From contig NZ_JAVSCK010000001.1 of the NCBI RefSeq assembly GCF_031932625.1, positions 558,001 to 622,000 on the forward strand: a stretch of 64,000 bases of DNA. Reading direction: 5' to 3'. The notes beneath the pieces are model-generated. The model did not search any database and had not been told where the DNA came from. It was given only the letters and a program-made list of their open reading frames with translations. The DNA comes from Hwangdonia seohaensis. GTDB taxonomy: Bacteria > Bacteroidota > Bacteroidia > Flavobacteriales > Flavobacteriaceae. A program made the translations under genes and the position numbers. Shown one piece after another: positions 14,798-24,800 of this stretch; the first letter of the stretch is position 1; every line of letters begins with the position of its first letter.

Positions 14798-16573
14798 ATG
14801 AGGATGCTTTTTATTTTATGTTTACTTTTTTGCACCAGTCTGTTTTCGCAAGAGGATGTTTTGGCAAAAGACTATTTTAATAAAGGGGATTTTGAAAAAG
14901 CGCTTTACGAGTATAAACGATTATATGCACAATCGCCTTTAAACATAAATTACATCAATCAACTTGTAAGTACGCATCAGCAATTAGAGCAATACAACGA
15001 AGCCGAAGAGTTTCTTTTAAGCGTAATAAATCGCATAAATTACCCTGCTTTTTTTGTTGAGTTGGGATATAATTACCAACTTAAAAACGATTTGGAAAAC
15101 GCAAATTTATTCTATCAAAAGGCCATCAATAGTTTAGATAACAACGTAAATAATGCATTTTCGGTGGCGCGCAGTTTTCAAAACCATACGTTGTTAAACG
15201 AAACCATTACGGTGTACGAAAAGGCCATGGTTTTAAAGCCGGAATTAAATTTTAAATTTCAGCTTGCCAAAATATACGGCGAACAAGGAAATGTTGAAAA
15301 AATGTTTGTCAGCTATATTGAATTTGCCGAAAAAAATCCTGTGGCTTTAAATAACATCAAACGGTTTATCAACGATTTTATAAGTGAAAACAGTGCGAAT
15401 GAAAACAATATTTTATTCAAAAAAATTCTACTTAAAAAATCCCAACAACAGCCCAATTTACTTTGGAACGAAATGTTGAGTTGGTTATTTATTCAGCAAA
15501 AAGATTTTAAAAAAGCATTTATCCAAGAGAAAGCCATTTTTAACCGACAACCGGAAAGCTTAAGTAGAATTGAAGAATTGGCAAGTATTGCCGCCAATGA
15601 AAACGCCAACGAAATTGCCAAAGAAATCTATACGTTTTTAATTGAAACCGCCCAAGATTTAGAAACCCAACTACATGCCCATTACAGCCTGTTGCAGCTT
15701 GAAACCAAAGCAAGTACCCCTGATGATTACGAGGCTATAAACCATACATATTTAGCATTGTTTAAGGAATTTGGCATGTTTCCGCAAACCTTAAAACTAC
15801 AGATTTCCTATGCGCATTTTTTAGCCTTTTATAAAGACGAAGCCCAAACGGCCATCGAGTTTTTAGAAAACACGCTAGAACTTCCACTTACCGAATTTGA
15901 AAAGGGCGAGGTAAAACTGGAACTGGGCGATGTTTTAGTGCTTCAGGAAAAATTTAACAAAGCATTGATTTATTACACCCAAATACAGCGCAACCTAAAA
16001 AACAGCACGCTTTCGCAGGAAGCGCGGTATAAAGTGGCCAAAACCAGTTATTATAAGGGCGATTTTAAATGGGCCGAATCACAGCTTAAAATTTTAAAAG
16101 CCTCAACCTCGCAACTTATTGCCAACGATGCGCTCGATTTAAAATTATTGATTACTGATAATAAATACGAAGACTCCCTACATACGGCATTAAAACTATA
16201 TGCGAAAGCCGATTTACTGGAATTTCAAAACAAAAACGATACAGCCATTTCTACTTTAAATACCATTTTGGAAAACCATAAAACCGAGCCTATCATCGCT
16301 CAGGCGCTTTTCAAACAAGCTCAATTATTTGAAAAAAAGGCAGAATTTGAAAATGCAAAGGCCAATTACGAATTAATAATCGCCAATTACAGAGGCGGTA
16401 TTCTGGTGGACGATGCCTATTATAAACTAGCACATATTTATGAGCGATATTTGAACGAACCGGAAAAAGCAAAAGCCTTATACGAGCAAATTATTTTTAA
16501 TCATGCCGATAGTATTTATTTTGTTGAAGCTCGAAAAAAATACCGCGCATTACGGGGCGATGCCATAAATTGA
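14798..16573 (+). CDS. Secreted/periplasmic tetratricopeptide repeat protein
   Basis: A 591-residue protein with a signal peptide (MRMLFILCLLFCTSLFSQ, cleavage around residue 18) and TPR repeats through the rest. Examples are AKDYFNKGDFEKALYEYKRL near 24, ELGDVLVLQEKFNKALIYYTQ near 375, and the C-terminal block FEKKAEFENAKANYELIIAN and DDAYYKLAHIYERY-like helices. It should act as a protein-interaction scaffold in the periplasm. Partner and pathway are not evident. It is followed 68 bp later by the GNAT gene and may be co-transcribed with it. Confidence 0.85.
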   Translation: MRMLFILCLLFCTSLFSQEDVLAKDYFNKGDFEKALYEYKRLYAQSPLNINYINQLVSTHQQLEQYNEAEEFLLSVINRINYPAFFVELGYNYQLKNDLENANLFYQKAINSLDNNVNNAFSVARSFQNHTLLNETITVYEKAMVLKPELNFKFQLAKIYGEQGNVEKMFVSYIEFAEKNPVALNNIKRFINDFISENSANENNILFKKILLKKSQQQPNLLWNEMLSWLFIQQKDFKKAFIQEKAIFNRQPESLSRIEELASIAANENANEIAKEIYTFLIETAQDLETQLHAHYSLLQLETKASTPDDYEAINHTYLALFKEFGMFPQTLKLQISYAHFLAFYKDEAQTAIEFLENTLELPLTEFEKGEVKLELGDVLVLQEKFNKALIYYTQIQRNLKNSTLSQEARYKVAKTSYYKGDFKWAESQLKILKASTSQLIANDALDLKLLITDNKYEDSLHTALKLYAKADLLEFQNKNDTAISTLNTILENHKTEPIIAQALFKQAQLFEKKAEFENAKANYELIIANYRGGILVDDAYYKLAHIYERYLNEPEKAKALYEQIIFNHADSIYFVEARKKYRALRGDAIN

Positions 16574-16641
16574 ATAAAACCCAATGATCAAATTCCAAAT
16601 CCCAAAAACTAAAAACCAGCCAACTTTGGAATTTTAAATTA

Positions 16642-17154
16642 ATGATGATTATAGCCGAAACAGAACGCTTATTGATTTCAAAATTCACACTTTTTGATGC
16701 GCCTTTCTTTTTGCAATTGGCAAATTCACCCAACTGCCTAAAATATATTGGGGATAAAAACCTTAAAAATATTGCCGATACCGAATTGTATTTACAAGAT
16801 AAAACCATAAAAAGTTATGCAGATTTCGGCTTTGGTTTTTATAAACTAACCCTGAAGAAAAACAACAAGCCCATTGGCACTTGTGGCTTGGCGAAACGCG
16901 ATAAATTAGATGATGTTGATATTGGATTTGCATTTTTGGAAGACTACGAAGGCCAAGGTTTGGGTTTTGAAGCATCGGTTGAAATTATAAAACTTGCCAA
17001 GTTTAAATTCAATCTTAAAAAAATTGTAGCCATAACAAATCCAGATAACCGGAATTCAATTAAATTATTAGAAAAACTAGGGCTGCTTTTCGAAAAAAGG
17101 GTAAATCCTTTTGATGATGACGAAGAACTCCTGTTATTTGCAAAAACAATATAA
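16642..17154 (+). CDS. GNAT family N-acetyltransferase
   Basis: A 170-residue acetyltransferase of the RimJ/RimL-like type (acetyltransf_3). It begins ETERLLISKFTLFDAPFFLQL, has the central strand KPIGTCGLAKRD near 78, the acetyl-CoA binding region FLEDYEGQGLGFEASVEIIK near 100, and the closing NPDNRNSIKLLEKLG near 135. It should transfer an acetyl group to an amine; substrate is unknown. The gap before it carries an AAATTCCAAA/TTTGGAATTT inverted repeat (16588-16636). Confidence 0.88.
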   Translation: MMIIAETERLLISKFTLFDAPFFLQLANSPNCLKYIGDKNLKNIADTELYLQDKTIKSYADFGFGFYKLTLKKNNKPIGTCGLAKRDKLDDVDIGFAFLEDYEGQGLGFEASVEIIKLAKFKFNLKKIVAITNPDNRNSIKLLEKLGLLFEKRVNPFDDDEELLLFAKTI

Positions 17155-17164
17155 ACAAAACGCT

Positions 17165-17189
17165 GTCATTCCTGCAGACGCAGGAATCC
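17165..17189. repeat. GTCATTCCTGC...GCAGGAATC palindromic repeat
   Basis: ATTCCTGC-AGAC-GCAGGAAT forms a hairpin between the GNAT and DUF4286 genes. Related copies occur at 28484-28507, 28535-28561, 33189-33208 and 50261-50298. It resembles the short dispersed palindromes common in flavobacterial intergenic DNA. Confidence 0.65.
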
Positions 17190-17203
17190 AAAACCGAATA
17201 AAA

Positions 17204-17527
17204 ATGTATATATACAACGTAACCGTAAATATAGACGAAAGCATTCACGACGAATGGTTGCTGTGGATTAAAGCACACATTCCGCAAGTATTGGGCACTG
17301 GGAAATTTGAAAAAGCTACCTTAACCAAGGTTTTGGTTGAAGAAGACATGGGCGGACAAACCTATTCCATTCAATACCGCTCGTATTCGCGCGAAGCTTT
17401 AGATGCCTATTATCGAGACGATGCTGAAAAACTTAGGATTGAGGGCCTAAAGAAATTCGGAGATAAAATGCTGGCTTTCAGAACCGAGCTACAAATTGTA
17501 GATGAATATACGGTTAATTTTAAGTAG
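17204..17527 (+). CDS. DUF4286 family protein
   Basis: A 107-residue soluble protein matching the DUF4286 family of Bacteroidota: it starts MYIYNVTVNIDESIHDEWLL, has a conserved GGQTYSIQYR strand near 47 and ends KFGDKMLAFRTELQIVDEY. The pattern of strands and helices suggests a small ferredoxin-like fold. Function is unknown. Start 17204 excludes the repeat upstream; a longer reading would translate that repeat. In relatives it is often near TPR and rsmA genes, as here. Confidence 0.85.
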   Translation: MYIYNVTVNIDESIHDEWLLWIKAHIPQVLGTGKFEKATLTKVLVEEDMGGQTYSIQYRSYSREALDAYYRDDAEKLRIEGLKKFGDKMLAFRTELQIVDEYTVNFK

Positions 17528-17536
17528 ATAATATTA

Positions 17537-17794
17537 ATGGAGCAATTATACAATATCGTTGTAAAACAATTAATTATAACATATACGGGAGGAACAATTT
17601 TGTATTTATATTATAAAATTAAGGGAAGAAAGATTGCTTATTCAGATATTTTAAATGAAGTAAATCCAAAAACGGGATTAAAAAAACATAGATATAAAGC
17701 TTTTTATTTAGGAATCACATTTTTTATAATTTTAGTTATTATTGTTTCTACAATAGCTGGGTTTAACCCCAAGTTATACGAAACCACTAACTGA
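17537..17794 (+). CDS. Small membrane protein of unknown function
   Basis: An 85-residue protein with two hydrophobic segments: LIITYTGGTILYLYY near residue 12-26 and AFYLGITFFIILVIIVSTIAG near 53-73, separated by a basic, polar stretch. Likely a two-pass inner-membrane protein. It begins 10 bp after DUF4286 and is probably translated from the same mRNA. No family recognised. Codon composition is slightly more AT-rich than its neighbours. Confidence 0.6.
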   Translation: MEQLYNIVVKQLIITYTGGTILYLYYKIKGRKIAYSDILNEVNPKTGLKKHRYKAFYLGITFFIILVIIVSTIAGFNPKLYETTN

Positions 17795-17828
17795 TTTTTT
17801 AAAAAAAATAATAGAAATCTATTAAATA

Positions 17829-17863
17829 TTACACTTTGCGTCTCTGCGTCTTTGCGAGACAAA
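17829..17863. repeat. Dispersed TTTGCGTCTCTGCGTC repeat
   Basis: CACTTTGCGTCTCTGCGTCTTTGCGAGAC is one copy of a family of CGCAGAGACGCAAAG-type repeats; a larger cluster lies at 46556-46746. It is non-coding, upstream of rsmA. Confidence 0.5.
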
Positions 17864-17940
17864 AAAATCTTCATGTGCATTAAGCTTTTCGAAACATAGT
17901 TTTCTATCTTCGTAAACAACATAAAAACATTCGCAAATTC

Positions 17941-18738
17941 GTGGCATACAAACCAAACCAACATCAAGTAAAAGCAAAAAAACATTTAGGGCAACATTTT
18001 CTAAAAGACGAATCTGTGGCACAAAAAATTGCGGATACTTTATCGTTGAAAGACTATAAAAAAGTTCTTGAAATTGGCCCGGGAATGGGCGTCTTAACCA
18101 AGTATTTGCTTAAAAAAGAGATTGAAACCTATGTGATAGAAATCGATACCGAATCGGTTGAATATTTACAAGCCAATTACCTAAATCTAGCACCAAGAAT
18201 CATAGAAGAAGATTTTTTAAAATTCGATTTAAACGTCGTTTTTAAAAACCAGCCCTTTGCTATTATTGGTAACTTTCCCTATAATATTTCAACGCAAATC
18301 GTTTTTAAAACGTTGGAAATGCGCGACCAAATTCCAGAGTTTTCAGGCATGTTTCAAAAAGAAGTGGCGCAACGCATCTGCTCAAAAGAAGGCAGTAAAG
18401 TTTATGGCATTCTTTCGGTTTTAACGCAAGCCTTTTATAGTGCCGAGTATTTGTTTACCGTTCCGCCATCGGTTTTTAATCCGCCACCAAAAGTAGAATC
18501 CGGGGTTTTAAGGCTCACAAAAAAAGAAAACTACGCACTGCCCTGTAACGAACAATTACTGTTTAAAACAGTAAAAACAGCCTTTCAACAACGCAGAAAA
18601 ACACTTCGCAATAGTTTAAAAATCTTCAATTTATCCGATAATTTAAAAGCAAATGTTATATTTGGCAAGCGTCCGGAACAATTAAGTGTAGAAGCCTTTA
18701 TTGAGCTTACGCTATTAATTGAAAACGATAAAAGTTAA
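17941..18738 (+). CDS. rsmA: 16S rRNA (A1518/A1519) dimethyltransferase
   Basis: A 265-residue S-adenosylmethionine-dependent methyltransferase that dimethylates two adjacent adenines near the 3' end of 16S rRNA during small-subunit assembly. It shows the opening motif KAKKHLGQHFLKDESVAQKI, the SAM-binding loop LEIGPGMGVLT near residue 42, the catalytic NFPYNIS motif near 112, and PPPKVES near 180. No ATG lies near the conserved N-terminus, so the GTG at 17941 is the likely start. It is followed by a hairpin repeat and mgtE. Confidence 0.95.
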   Translation: MAYKPNQHQVKAKKHLGQHFLKDESVAQKIADTLSLKDYKKVLEIGPGMGVLTKYLLKKEIETYVIEIDTESVEYLQANYLNLAPRIIEEDFLKFDLNVVFKNQPFAIIGNFPYNISTQIVFKTLEMRDQIPEFSGMFQKEVAQRICSKEGSKVYGILSVLTQAFYSAEYLFTVPPSVFNPPPKVESGVLRLTKKENYALPCNEQLLFKTVKTAFQQRRKTLRNSLKIFNLSDNLKANVIFGKRPEQLSVEAFIELTLLIENDKS

Positions 18739-18739
18739 A

Positions 18740-18787
18740 TGTCACTTCGAGTGATTTCAAAATGAGTTTTGAAATAGTATCGAGAAG
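18740..18787. repeat. TGTCA-TTCGAGTGA...GTATCGAGAA hairpin repeat, copy 2
   Basis: Second copy of the repeat at 14110. The stem here is ATTTCAAAA/TTTTGAAAT instead of ATTCCAATT/AATTGGAAT, so the paired bases changed together. It lies 2 bp after the rsmA stop and 11 bp before the mgtE start. Confidence 0.65.
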
Positions 18788-18798
18788 TTTTAAATCTC

Positions 18799-20172
18799 AT
18801 GTCCGAAGAAAAAGAAAACATACAATTTGAGCTAACAAAAGAACTTGTTGGGCAAGTAGAACAACTTATTGAAGTTAATAACGATAAGGAACTCCGCAAG
18901 CTACTCAATGAGTTTCACTACGCCGATATAGCCGAAATTCTAGATGAATTAAATCTGGAAGAAGCCATGTATGTTATTAAGCTGTTGGATTCTGAAACGA
19001 CTTCAGAAATACTGATGGAGCTTGATGAAGACAATCGGGAAAAAGTATTAAAAAATCTATCGGCACAAGAAATCGCCGAAGAAGTTGAGGAGTTAGACAC
19101 CGATGACGCCGCAGATATTATCTCAGAACTTCCCGAAGCGCGTCAGCAAGAAGTTATCAACAGGATTGAAGACCTTGAGCACAAAGCGGAAATCACAGAA
19201 CTTTTAGCTTACGATGAGGATACAGCCGGTGGGCTTATGGCAAAAGAGTTGGTTAAAGTTTACGAAACCTGGACCGTTGCCGGATGCATGCGCCGAATTC
19301 GAGGGCAAGCCAAAGAAGTTACACGGGTGCATTCCATTTATGTGGTCAATAAAGAAGAAAAACTCATTGGCCGTCTGTCGTTAAAAGATTTAATAGTCGC
19401 CAAAAGCGACCAAAAAATATCAGACTTGGTAAAAGTCAATGTCGATTATGTCAATGTACACGACAACGCAGAAGATGTAGCAAAAATCATGGCAAAATAC
19501 GATTTGGAAGCTATTCCTGTGGTAGACGATAAACAAACATTATTAGGCAGAATCACCATTGACGATATTGTAGACGTATTAAAAGAAGAAGCCGAAAAAG
19601 ATTACCAATTGGCAGCTGGTATTACCCAAGATGTGGAGGCCGACGATAGCATTTTAAAACTAACCAAAGCACGTTTACCGTGGCTACTTATAGGCATGTT
19701 TGGTGGTTTGGGAGCAGCCAGCATCATCGAGTATTTTAACGAAGCCATGGGCTCGTTTATCGTGTTGCTCAGTTTTGTGCCGCTTATACAGGCAACCGCA
19801 GGAAACGTGGGCGTACAGTCGTCAGCCATCGTCGTACAGGGGTTGGCAAACGACAGTGTGGACGGCAACATTATAAAACGGCTTTTTAAAGAATTTTTTC
19901 TGGGCGTTGTTAACGGTTTCGCCATTGCCATCATCGCACTAATTATTACCCATTTTTTATTTGGCACACCGTACATTGTTTCAATCACTATTGGTATCGC
20001 GCTAATTTCGGTCATTATTATGGCAGCCTTAATTGGCACATTTATACCTATTTTTTTAGATAAAAGAGGCATAGACCCCGCCGTGGCCACAGGCCCTTTT
20101 ATTACAACAAGCAACGATGTGTTTGGTATTTTAATGTATTTTTTAATAGCCAAATTAATATTGGGGTTTTAG
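18799..20172 (+). CDS. mgtE: Magnesium transporter MgtE
   Basis: A 457-residue Mg2+ channel/transporter of the inner membrane. It has an acidic MgtE N domain (about 10-130, ADIAEILDELNLEEA ... DTDDAADIISELPEARQQEV), two CBS domains (about 135-255) that sense cytosolic Mg2+, and five membrane helices from about 285. The pore sequence PLIQATAGNVGVQSSAIVVQG is near 325. Length and domain order match the family. It lies 60 bp after rsmA with a hairpin repeat between them. Confidence 0.96.
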   Translation: MSEEKENIQFELTKELVGQVEQLIEVNNDKELRKLLNEFHYADIAEILDELNLEEAMYVIKLLDSETTSEILMELDEDNREKVLKNLSAQEIAEEVEELDTDDAADIISELPEARQQEVINRIEDLEHKAEITELLAYDEDTAGGLMAKELVKVYETWTVAGCMRRIRGQAKEVTRVHSIYVVNKEEKLIGRLSLKDLIVAKSDQKISDLVKVNVDYVNVHDNAEDVAKIMAKYDLEAIPVVDDKQTLLGRITIDDIVDVLKEEAEKDYQLAAGITQDVEADDSILKLTKARLPWLLIGMFGGLGAASIIEYFNEAMGSFIVLLSFVPLIQATAGNVGVQSSAIVVQGLANDSVDGNIIKRLFKEFFLGVVNGFAIAIIALIITHFLFGTPYIVSITIGIALISVIIMAALIGTFIPIFLDKRGIDPAVATGPFITTSNDVFGILMYFLIAKLILGF

Positions 20173-20177
20173 TCTTT

Positions 20178-20355
20178 GGGCGTTACCCCAACCCTTCGAC
20201 TGCGCTCAGGGCACGTGGTCGGGCTTTCCGCTATATCTTTCTTGTGCCGAAATTGTTTCAGTATCTCATCAAATATTTCAATATATTTTAAAGTAAATTT
20301 TATATTAAACTTTATAGTTAAGCACAAAAAAGGATGCCGCATCAATCCCTAACGC
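20178..20355 (+). repeat. Dispersed GGGCGTTAC...CCTAACGC element, copy 2
   Basis: A 178-bp copy sharing the tips and inner blocks (GTCGGGCTTTCCGCTATATC, TTTCAGTATCTCATCAA, AGCACAAAAAAGGATGCCGC) with the copy at 5945. The middle (about 20270-20320) has diverged and is AT-rich. It fills the gap between mgtE and the cupin gene. Confidence 0.75.
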
Positions 20356-20364
20356 AAAACATCG

Positions 20365-20372
20365 TAATTTTG
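20365..20372 (+). promoter_or_regulatory. TAATTTTG -7-like box before cupin gene
   Basis: TAATTTTG matches TAnnTTTG, only 4 bp before the ATG at 20377. If used, the transcript would start at or very close to the start codon, so the mRNA would be nearly leaderless. It sits 10 bp after the dispersed element. Confidence 0.35.
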
Positions 20373-20376
20373 TAGA

Positions 20377-20742
20377 ATGAAGGCAATAAATATCAAACAA
20401 AAGTTTTCAAAATTTTTAAAAAACTGGCACCCACATCAAATTGCCGTGGTCGACGATATGCAGGTTATATTGGCAAAACTTAAAGGCGAATTTGTATGGC
20501 ACAGCCACGACAATGAAGACGAGCTTTTTCAAGTTATAAAAGGCACCTTATACATGCAATTTAGAGACCGAACCGAAGTTGTAAATACCGGCGAAATTAT
20601 TGTGGTTCCAAAAGGCGTAGAGCACAATCCGTGTACAAAAAACAACGAAGAAGTCCATGTGCTACTATTCGAAAAACTAAATACGGCGCACACTGGAAAC
20701 GTACAACACGAAAAAACTCAAACCGAATATCCAAAAATATAG
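20377..20742 (+). CDS. Cupin domain protein
   Basis: A 121-residue single-domain cupin. Metal-binding motif 1 reads EFVWHSHDNEDELFQVIKG (HxHxxxxE) near residue 38, and motif 2 lies around VVPKGVEHNPCTKN (PxGxxH) near 80. It probably binds a divalent metal and may act as an isomerase, dioxygenase or small-molecule sensor; the sequence does not say which. It is followed 58 bp later by the hydroxyacid dehydrogenase gene. Confidence 0.85.
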   Translation: MKAINIKQKFSKFLKNWHPHQIAVVDDMQVILAKLKGEFVWHSHDNEDELFQVIKGTLYMQFRDRTEVVNTGEIIVVPKGVEHNPCTKNNEEVHVLLFEKLNTAHTGNVQHEKTQTEYPKI

Positions 20743-20800
20743 TAACGTCATGCGCGCCCGAAAGCTATCGGGATGTTGCATCTTCTTTTAATGTTTTAAA

Positions 20801-21739
20801 ATGAAAATTCTACACTTAGACACCAATCACGAACTATTAATTAACCAACTCAACGATTTGGGCTTTACAAACCATGAAGATTATACCTCATCAAAAGAAG
20901 CCGTTAAAGCCAAAATCCATCAATACGACGGGTTTATTATTCGAAGTCGGTTTTCAATCGACAAATCGTTTTTAGATGCCGCAACCAACTTAAAGTTTAT
21001 TGGTCGTGTTGGTGCAGGTCTGGAAAATATAGATTGCGATTATGCCGAACAAAAAGGAATTGCATTAATAGCCGCACCCGAAGGCAACAGAAATGCCGTT
21101 GGTGAGCACAGCTTAGCCATGTTGCTAGCGTTATTTAATAAATTGAATAAAGCCGATAAAGAAATTAGAGCAGGCAAATGGTTGCGCGAAGAAAACCGTG
21201 GTTTAGAGCTCGACGGAAAAACGGTTGGTCTTATTGGCTACGGCAATATGGGTAAGGCTTTTGCAAAAAAACTACTTGGTTTTGATGTTACGGTTTTATG
21301 TTACGATATTAAAGACCATGTCGCCGATAAAAATGCAAAACAGGTTTCGTTAAAAGAACTGCAACAACGTGCCGATGTTTTAAGTTTGCACACACCGGAA
21401 ACACCTTTAACCATTAATATGATTGATGGTGCTTTTATCAATCAATTTACAAAACCGTTTTGGCTAATTAATACGGCACGGGGCAAAAGTGTCGTGACCA
21501 AAGATTTGGTTTCCGCATTACAATCGGGTAAGGTTTTAGGCGCGGGACTGGATGTTTTAGAGTACGAAAAAGCATCGTTCGAAAACCTGTTTTCTTCAAC
21601 CATGCCAGAACCGTTTCGGTATTTAATACAAGCTGAAAACGTTTTATTATCACCACACGTCGCGGGTTGGACGGTTGAAAGCAAAGAAAAATTGGCACAA
21701 ACCATTGTCGATAAAATTAAAGCCTTTACACTTTCTTAA
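20801..21739 (+). CDS. D-2-hydroxyacid dehydrogenase (NAD-dependent)
   Basis: A 312-residue dehydrogenase of the D-3-phosphoglycerate dehydrogenase-like family. The NAD-binding loop GLIGYGNMGKAF is near residue 145. Catalytic residues are visible: Arg in INTARGKSVV near 228, a Glu in the LDVLEYE region near 255, and His in LSPHVAGWT near 287. It lacks a C-terminal ACT domain, so it is not the long regulated SerA. Substrate is uncertain; phosphoglycerate or another 2-hydroxyacid is possible. It ends at a bidirectional terminator shared with the convergent carboxypeptidase gene. Confidence 0.9.
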   Translation: MKILHLDTNHELLINQLNDLGFTNHEDYTSSKEAVKAKIHQYDGFIIRSRFSIDKSFLDAATNLKFIGRVGAGLENIDCDYAEQKGIALIAAPEGNRNAVGEHSLAMLLALFNKLNKADKEIRAGKWLREENRGLELDGKTVGLIGYGNMGKAFAKKLLGFDVTVLCYDIKDHVADKNAKQVSLKELQQRADVLSLHTPETPLTINMIDGAFINQFTKPFWLINTARGKSVVTKDLVSALQSGKVLGAGLDVLEYEKASFENLFSSTMPEPFRYLIQAENVLLSPHVAGWTVESKEKLAQTIVDKIKAFTLS

Positions 21740-21757
21740 CTAAGATTTCTTAAAATA

Positions 21758-21794
21758 AAAAAAGTCCAGATAAAAACTATTATCTGGACTTTTC
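21758..21794. terminator. Bidirectional terminator between convergent genes
   Basis: AAAAGTCCAGATAA (21760-21773) pairs perfectly with TTATCTGGACTTTT (21780-21793), flanked by A and T runs. It serves the dehydrogenase on the plus strand and the carboxypeptidase on the minus strand. Confidence 0.9.
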
Positions 21795-21814
21795 CCAAGG
21801 TTAAAAAGGTTAAG

Positions 21815-24800
21815 CTATTTACGCTTTATAAACTTTTTTGTCATGGTTGTATTACCATCATTTACTTCTATATAATACACACCAGCCTCTAAGTTGTTTA
21901 CCTTAACTTCTTTAGTGGTTTTGCCTGTATTGACAACCTGTCCCAACATATTTATAATTTTGTAGGATAGGTTTGTTCCCTTTGATAGTTTGATGTTCAA
22001 TACATCTCCTTTTACTGGGTTTGGAAACAGCTTAAACGTATTTAAAGTATTGGTATTTACATCCAACAATTTATCGTTTAAATTGTTTTTGGCCAAGGCT
22101 GATGATGCGGTTAAGTTAATATTGTCTAAAGCAATATCGGCCTGCCAAGTGCTTCCCGTTACTCGGTTAAAACGTAACTGAACACTGTTGCCTACATACG
22201 CAGCTAAATCTACGTTTGCCGTTTGCCACGAGTTGCCTTTGTTACCAGATTGGTTCCAAATACTTGTCCAACTTAGGCCATTATCGTTACTTGCTTCTAA
22301 AGCAATGGTTCCCATGTCAGAAGCACCATACATGTGGTAGCTAAAGCTAAATGTAGCTGAAGATTGCCCACTTAAATCATAACAAGGCGAATTAATAATG
22401 GCTTGTTTGTTAGGATATCCTGTGCCATTGCCCGATGCTTCAACAAAAATGTAATAACTTCCTTGAACAGCACTCGCTGGTCCTGTACTTCCAGATGGTG
22501 TACCGTTGGCATCAACGGTCCAATTTATATCGTCGGATGTGGATTGTGTCCATGCACCTAAAGTATTCTCAAATCCTTCGGTATAAGGGAACGACGTTAT
22601 TCCGCCAGAACATGCCGATACTACTATGCCTCCTTCAACCATGCTAACATCATCAATAGCTATATCTGCTTGCCAAGTGCCTCCAACAAATCTGTTGAAT
22701 CGTAATTGAATACCGCCACCTGTATAAGCCGATACATCGACATTTGCAGTTTGCCATGAGTTTCCTTTATTGCCTGTTTGACTCCAAATACTTGTCCAAG
22801 TACTACCTTCGTCGGTACTAACTTCCAAGTCTATGGTTCCCATATCTGAAGATCCATACATATGATATTTAAAGCTGAATGTGGCTTCTGTTAATCCACT
22901 CAAATCAAAGCATGGTGAGTTTAAAATAGCTCTTTTGCTAGGATAATTAGGTGATGAAGCTTCTACAAACACATAATAACTACCCTGAACCGCACTAGCT
23001 GGTCCGGTGTTATTTGATGGTGTGCCGTTGGCATCAACGGTCCAGTTTATATCGTCGGATGTCGATTGTGTCCATGCGCCTAAAGTATTCTCAAAACCTT
23101 CCGTATATGGAAATGACGAAATACCTCCTGTACATCCATTAGGAACCTCTGCTACATTTATCGTTCGTGTAACCTGGGTGGCTGCATTTCCTGCGGCATC
23201 GCTTACGTTATAAGTTACTACATAAGTTCCCGCGGTATTAGTATCAACTACATCGCCGGCTACAACAATGCTTGCGGTGATATCGCCATCTTTATTGTCG
23301 TTCGCTGTTGCACCTTGTTCGGTGTAAACATCGCCAACGTTTAAGTTAATGGTCGCTGCTCCGTTTAAAGTGATTACCGGTGCGGTGGTATCGGGAATTA
23401 CGTTTACCGTTCGGGTAACCTGAGTCGCTGCATTTCCTGCGGCATCGCTTACGTTATAGGTGACAACATAAGTGCCCGCTGTGTTGGTATCAACCACATC
23501 GCCGGCTACAACAATGCCTGCCGTAATATCGCCATCTTTATTGTCAATTGCCGTGGCACCTTGTTCGGTGTAAACATCGCCGACGTTTAAGTTGATGGTC
23601 GATGCCCCGTTTAAGGTGATTACCGGTGCGGTGGTATCTGGAATTACGTTTACCGTTCGGGTAACCTGAGTCGCTGCATTTCCTGCTGCATCGCTCACGT
23701 TATAGGTTACTACATAAGTTCCCGCTGTGTTGGTATCAACTACATCTCCGGCTACAACAATGCTTGCCGTAATATCGCCGTCTTTATTGTCGTTCGCTGT
23801 TGCGCCTTGTTCAGTATAAACATCACCGACGTTTAAGTTTATGGTCGATGCTCCGTTTAAGGTGATTACCGGTGCGGTGGTATCGGGAATTACGTTTACC
23901 GTTCGGGTAACTTGGGTGGCTGCATTTCCTGCGGCATCGCTTACGTTATAGGTCACAACATAAGTGCCCGCTGTGTTGGTATCAACCACATCGCCGCCTA
24001 CAACAATGCTTGCCGAAATATCGCCGTCTTTATTGTCGTTCGCTGTTGCACCTTGTTCGGTGTAAACATCGCCAACGTTTAAGTTAATGGTCGATGCTCC
24101 GTTTAAGGTGATTACCGGTGCGGTGGTATCGGGAATTACGTTTACCGTTCGGGTAACCTGAGTCGCTGCATTTCCTGCGGCATCGCTTACGTTATAGGTA
24201 ACAACATAAGTGCCCGCGGTATTGGTATCAACCACATCGCCGGCTACAACAATGCTTGCCGTAATATCGCCGTCTTTATTGTCACTTGCCGTGGCACCTT
24301 GTTCAGTGTACGTATCACCAACATTTAAGTCAATAGTCGATGCGCCGTTTAAGGTGATTACCGGTGCGGTGGTATCGGGAATTACGTTTACCGTTCGGGT
24401 AACCTGGGTCGCTGTGTTTCCTGCGGCATCACTTACGTTATAGGTGACAACATAAGTGCCCGCTGTGTTGGTATCAACCACATCGCCGGCTACAACAATG
24501 CCTGCCGTAATATCGCCATCTTTATTGTCAATTGCCGTGGCACCTTGTTCGTTATAAACATCACCAACGTTTAAGTTTATGGTCGATGCTCCGTTTAAGG
24601 TGATTACCGGTGCGGTGGTATCGGGAATTACGTTTACCGTTCGGGTAACTTGGGTGGCTGCATTTCCTGCGGCATCGCTTACGTTATAGGTCACAACATA
24701 AGTGCCCGCTGTGTTGGTATCAACCACATCGCCGCCTACAACAATGCTTGCCGAAATATCACCGTCTTTATTGTCGTTCGCTGTGGCACCTTGTTCAGTG

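Noticed and set aside
17111..17203. N-terminal extension of the DUF4286 protein
   Set aside because: It overlaps the end of the GNAT gene and translates a dispersed palindrome (VIPADAGIQ).
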